Shown: one piece after another, positions 61,668-64,000 of the stretch | Position numbering within the stretch: position 1 is the stretch's first letter | Layout of the letters: the number at the start of each line of letters is the position of its first letter | Origin: CAWFFV01 sp963814985 | GTDB lineage: Bacteria > Chloroflexota > Ktedonobacteria > Ktedonobacterales > Ktedonobacteraceae | Direction: 5' to 3' | Length of the DNA stretch: 64,000 nucleotides | Assembly (NCBI GenBank): GCA_963814985.1 | Contig: CAWFFV010000057.1 | Span: 372,001-436,000, forward strand | The notes under the pieces: generated by a model | The model's input: the letters and a program-made list of their open reading frames with translations, nothing else | Database searches by the model: none | Told to the model about the DNA's origin: nothing | Translations under genes and position numbers: made by a program

Positions 61668-62554
61668 CAGCAACGATTCTGGATGGGCGTGCGATGAGTA
61701 TGGAGATACGAGCCGAGTTACGGGAGGACGTTCGTCGTTATTTGCAAATATGTGGGCGACTTCCTGGTCTGGTGATTGTGCGTGTTGGCGCTGACGCTGC
61801 ATCAGGTGTCTATAGCAAGGCAATTTTACGTGTTGCCCAGGATGTTGGCGTAGAGGCCAGATTGGAGCAGTTACCCGCCTTGACATCCTCTGACGAACTA
61901 CGCTCTCTCCTCCTCCATCTGAACAATGATCCGGAGGTACAGGGAATCATTGTGCAGATGCCCCTACCCGGACATCTTTCACAGAAAATAGTTGCAGATA
62001 CGATCTCCGTTGAGAAAGACATCGATGGCATCAGTCCACAAAGTGCGGGAAATCTCTTTCTCGGTGTGCCAGGCTTTCTCCCCTCGACCGCTGCGGCTGT
62101 GATGGAAATTCTTGAACGTACCAAAACCCCCCTGGCCGGGAAGCATGCTGTTATCCTTGGGCGTAGCAATGTGGTGGGCAAACCGCTGTCACTGATGCTT
62201 TTGCAGAAAAATGCTACGGTTTCTATCTGTCACTCGCGTACCGTGGATTTGCCTATTCTGACCCAACAGGCCGATATTCTTGTTGTTGCTGTTGGCCGGG
62301 CCAACATGGTTACTGCCGGGATGGTACGGCCAGGGGCAACCGTTATTGACGTTGGGATTAACGCCCTTCCCGAAGGAGGAATTGTCGGAGATGTCGATTT
62401 CACCTCGGTACGTGAGGTTGCGGGAGCACTTACCCCGACCCCTGGAGGTGTGGGACCATTGACGAATGTCTTACTGTTGAAGCAGTGTATTCAGGCTGCC
62501 TGGCAGCAATTCGAGAGAGTCGCACATAGCGAAAAGGGAGTGCTTTTTTCCTGA
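61664..62554 (+). CDS. folD: Bifunctional methylene-THF dehydrogenase/methenyl-THF cyclohydrolase
   Basis: This 296-residue enzyme has the active-site Tyr-Lys pair in VYSKAILRVAQDVGVEA, the QMPLPGHL motif, KDIDGISPQSAGNL, the NADP-binding GRSNVVGKPLSLMLL and the C-terminal TPTPGGVGPLT. All are intact and the length is normal. It oxidises methylene-THF and hydrolyses methenyl-THF to formyl-THF. It overlaps the upstream fchA by four bases (ATGA). Confidence 0.95.
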   Translation: MTATILDGRAMSMEIRAELREDVRRYLQICGRLPGLVIVRVGADAASGVYSKAILRVAQDVGVEARLEQLPALTSSDELRSLLLHLNNDPEVQGIIVQMPLPGHLSQKIVADTISVEKDIDGISPQSAGNLFLGVPGFLPSTAAAVMEILERTKTPLAGKHAVILGRSNVVGKPLSLMLLQKNATVSICHSRTVDLPILTQQADILVVAVGRANMVTAGMVRPGATVIDVGINALPEGGIVGDVDFTSVREVAGALTPTPGGVGPLTNVLLLKQCIQAAWQQFERVAHSEKGVLFS

Positions 62555-62618
62555 TGCTTTGAAGCGTAGAAATGTCACTCCCTGTGGAACAAATGCTAAC
62601 TGGTCTTGAGGAGAATAC

Positions 62619-64000
62619 CTAATTTGTCCGAATACTCACAGGCACATCTTGTGAGTTGCCGCCGTTGTTCAAGTTGTAGCTCACGGTAATATGGTACAAC
62701 TTTTCTCCTGGCTGAGCATTTAGACAGGAGATGTGTAATACCTTGATATCCTGAGACTGGGCTGCACCGGATGGTTGTAATGTGCCCTGTGTTGTAGGTT
62801 GGCCATCGAGATGAATATGTGCCTGATCAGCAGCATAGGGATTGGCAGCCCACGTTACCACCACATTACTGAGGTTGATCAGTGTTAATGTTGTTGGTTG
62901 ACAGGTCCCTGCGCCTCCTGGCTGCAATATAGCAATGATCGGATTGGGATTGACCACCACCTCAATTGCTGTGTCTCGGACCTGTAATGAGACCGGAAGG
63001 ATCACCTGATCCTTTTGATTGACCGTAAAAATGACATGGCCAATGTACGGCTTTGCACTGCTTTTCAGGCCTGTTGGATTGATACTCACGCCGATGATAT
63101 CAGTGTTTTGACCCAACAGAGTTCCGCTGGTCTGCCCATTATCAATGAGTAACCAGTTCTGGTTGTTGTCCGCAGTAGCAACTGCCGTCCATTGTAGTGG
63201 GGTAACATCGGTGTTGTTGAGCGTGAATAGCTGTTCATCAGGAGCATTGTTGCCAACTACAGCGGTGAAGGCTAAATTTGTAAGAGGTTTTCCTTGCATA
63301 GTGAGCGCCAGCGTTGTGTTGTTTACCGTAGCTGTACCTGGCAATATCTGAATATCCAGGAAGGCATGTTGACCTGCACGGTTATCTTGTGCTTGTAGAG
63401 CATAGGTACCAGCTAACTGTGTTGCAGCTATGGGAATTGTTACATCGAACGCTCCATGGTTATTGCTCTGTACAGAGAGTTGTCTCCCATTAGCATCGTA
63501 AAGAGGTGTGACGTCAAGGATAAAGGTGATGGTGTGGTTTGGTATAAACTGCTCACCATGTATCTTTAGTGTTTGACCTGCAAGAAGCGTTGCAGCTTTC
63601 GCTCCTTGTACGGCTAGTGTTGGCTGGGGAGCACCCAACGATGAGATAAGCTGAGATGAGTTTTGTGTGTTAGGAATATATGTTGAAATGATATATGCGC
63701 TCAGACCTCCGATAAGACAGATCATCATCACAACCGTGACCCAAAAGCCAAAAGTTGTATTGCGATTTTGTTGTGCCGTTTTGCTTTGAGGCAAGATAAT
63801 AGCACGCATGCGTGCTAAACTATGTTGCATTGCCATGAGCGGCTCTGGTACGGAGGCCTGACCTCGTGAAATACCCACTGCTGGTCCTGCCTCAGCGCGT
63901 TGGCGATCTCGCCAACTCTTGCGCCAGTGTTCGGCTGCTTTGCTTGCTGCGATATTGCTTTCGTCCATTTGGGTCGTAGAGTCGATTTGTGGTTTAGGCG
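62619..64000 (-). CDS. Membrane-anchored Ig/BACON-like protein (start may lie beyond the window)
   Basis: The frame has an ATG at 63968 but stays open to the window edge, so the N-terminus may be incomplete. The 449 residues from that ATG begin with a charged cytosolic part. One transmembrane helix spans about 75-98 (WVTVVMMICLIGGLSAYII). Three to four beta-sandwich modules follow: a TLKIHGEQFIPNHTITFILD domain like that of the 26195 protein, then BACON-like modules (LQWTAVATADNNQNWLLID). No catalytic motif is seen. It is a paralogue in architecture of the split 25314-27506 protein and is probably a surface binding protein. Confidence 0.78.
   Translation of the reverse strand, partial: PKPQIDSTTQMDESNIAASKAAEHWRKSWRDRQRAEAGPAVGISRGQASVPEPLMAMQHSLARMRAIILPQSKTAQQNRNTTFGFWVTVVMMICLIGGLSAYIISTYIPNTQNSSQLISSLGAPQPTLAVQGAKAATLLAGQTLKIHGEQFIPNHTITFILDVTPLYDANGRQLSVQSNNHGAFDVTIPIAATQLAGTYALQAQDNRAGQHAFLDIQILPGTATVNNTTLALTMQGKPLTNLAFTAVVGNNAPDEQLFTLNNTDVTPLQWTAVATADNNQNWLLIDNGQTSGTLLGQNTDIIGVSINPTGLKSSAKPYIGHVIFTVNQKDQVILPVSLQVRDTAIEVVVNPNPIIAILQPGGAGTCQPTTLTLINLSNVVVTWAANPYAADQAHIHLDGQPTTQGTLQPSGAAQSQDIKVLHISCLNAQPGEKLYHITVSYNLNNGGNSQDVPVSIRTN

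Overview
The window reads as a chromosomal segment of a monoderm, multicellular-type Chloroflexota bacterium of the Ktedonobacteria group. This is inferred from the mix of genes: several Ser/Thr kinases with zinc-ribbon, FHA or sensor appendages, Ig/BACON-like membrane-anchored proteins, CODH-type maturation genes, a bacterial Hen1/Pnkp RNA-repair pair, Pro/Gln-rich N-terminal tails on envelope proteins, and mid-range GC. No rRNA, phage structural genes or CRISPR array were seen. One tRNA (Glu-CTC) is present.

Layout. 1-2.7 kb: partial gamma-glutamyltransferase, mannose-1-phosphate guanylyltransferase and a large nested palindromic repeat. 2.7-7.7 kb: fatty-acid desaturase, MurJ flippase, homoserine dehydrogenase and a small membrane protein. 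7.8-10.8 kb: a pseudokinase-FHA protein and an LCP cell-wall protein. 11-14.6 kb: XdhC/CoxI, CoxE-like VWA and MoxR genes without their structural enzyme. 14.6-19.1 kb: M29 aminopeptidase, a lipoprotein, a Gln-rich repeat protein, a cupredoxin lipoprotein and the tRNA. 19.3-23.3 kb: GH65 phosphorylase with beta-phosphoglucomutase, and an esterase. 23.5-27.5 kb: transmembrane kinase and a zinc-ribbon/BACON protein. 27.7-35 kb: an Eco57I-type DNA methylase, Hen1, Pnkp and an ACT-domain gene. 35.2-41.2 kb: SRPBCC protein, zinc-ribbon kinase with 72-bp coding repeats, a TnpB remnant, and a ClgR-like regulator divergent from a small gene plus clpP. 41.2-48.5 kb: LamG-like protein, XRE-GAF regulator, a GAF/histidine kinase/response regulator operon, a lone receiver and a membrane protein. 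48.6-56.3 kb: methyltransferase, FabG, pentapeptide protein, DUF971, SDR with MarR, and threonine aldolase. 56.4-60 kb: a peptide-export cassette. 60.2-64 kb: endonuclease III homologue, FchA, FolD and a second Ig-like protein.

The most striking system is the three-gene cassette at 56.4-59.9 kb. It holds a small precursor with a textbook double-glycine-type leader and a Tyr/His/Gly-only style core without Cys, followed by an HlyD-type adaptor and a C39-peptidase ABC exporter. A sigma70-like promoter and a leader hairpin precede it. No modification enzyme accompanies it, so it looks like a minimal secretion system for an unusual aromatic/histidine-rich peptide.

Two window-wide patterns stand out. 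First, at least five intergenic loci carry a repeat built from two conserved mini-hairpins flanking a long palindrome whose sequence differs from copy to copy. Second, about a dozen genes are split by single frameshifts (GH65, BACON protein, DNA methylase, ACT protein, kinase, TnpB, GAF protein, methyltransferase, pentapeptide protein and others). This points either to uncorrected indels in the assembly or to real decay or slippage, and it should be kept in mind for every split gene below.
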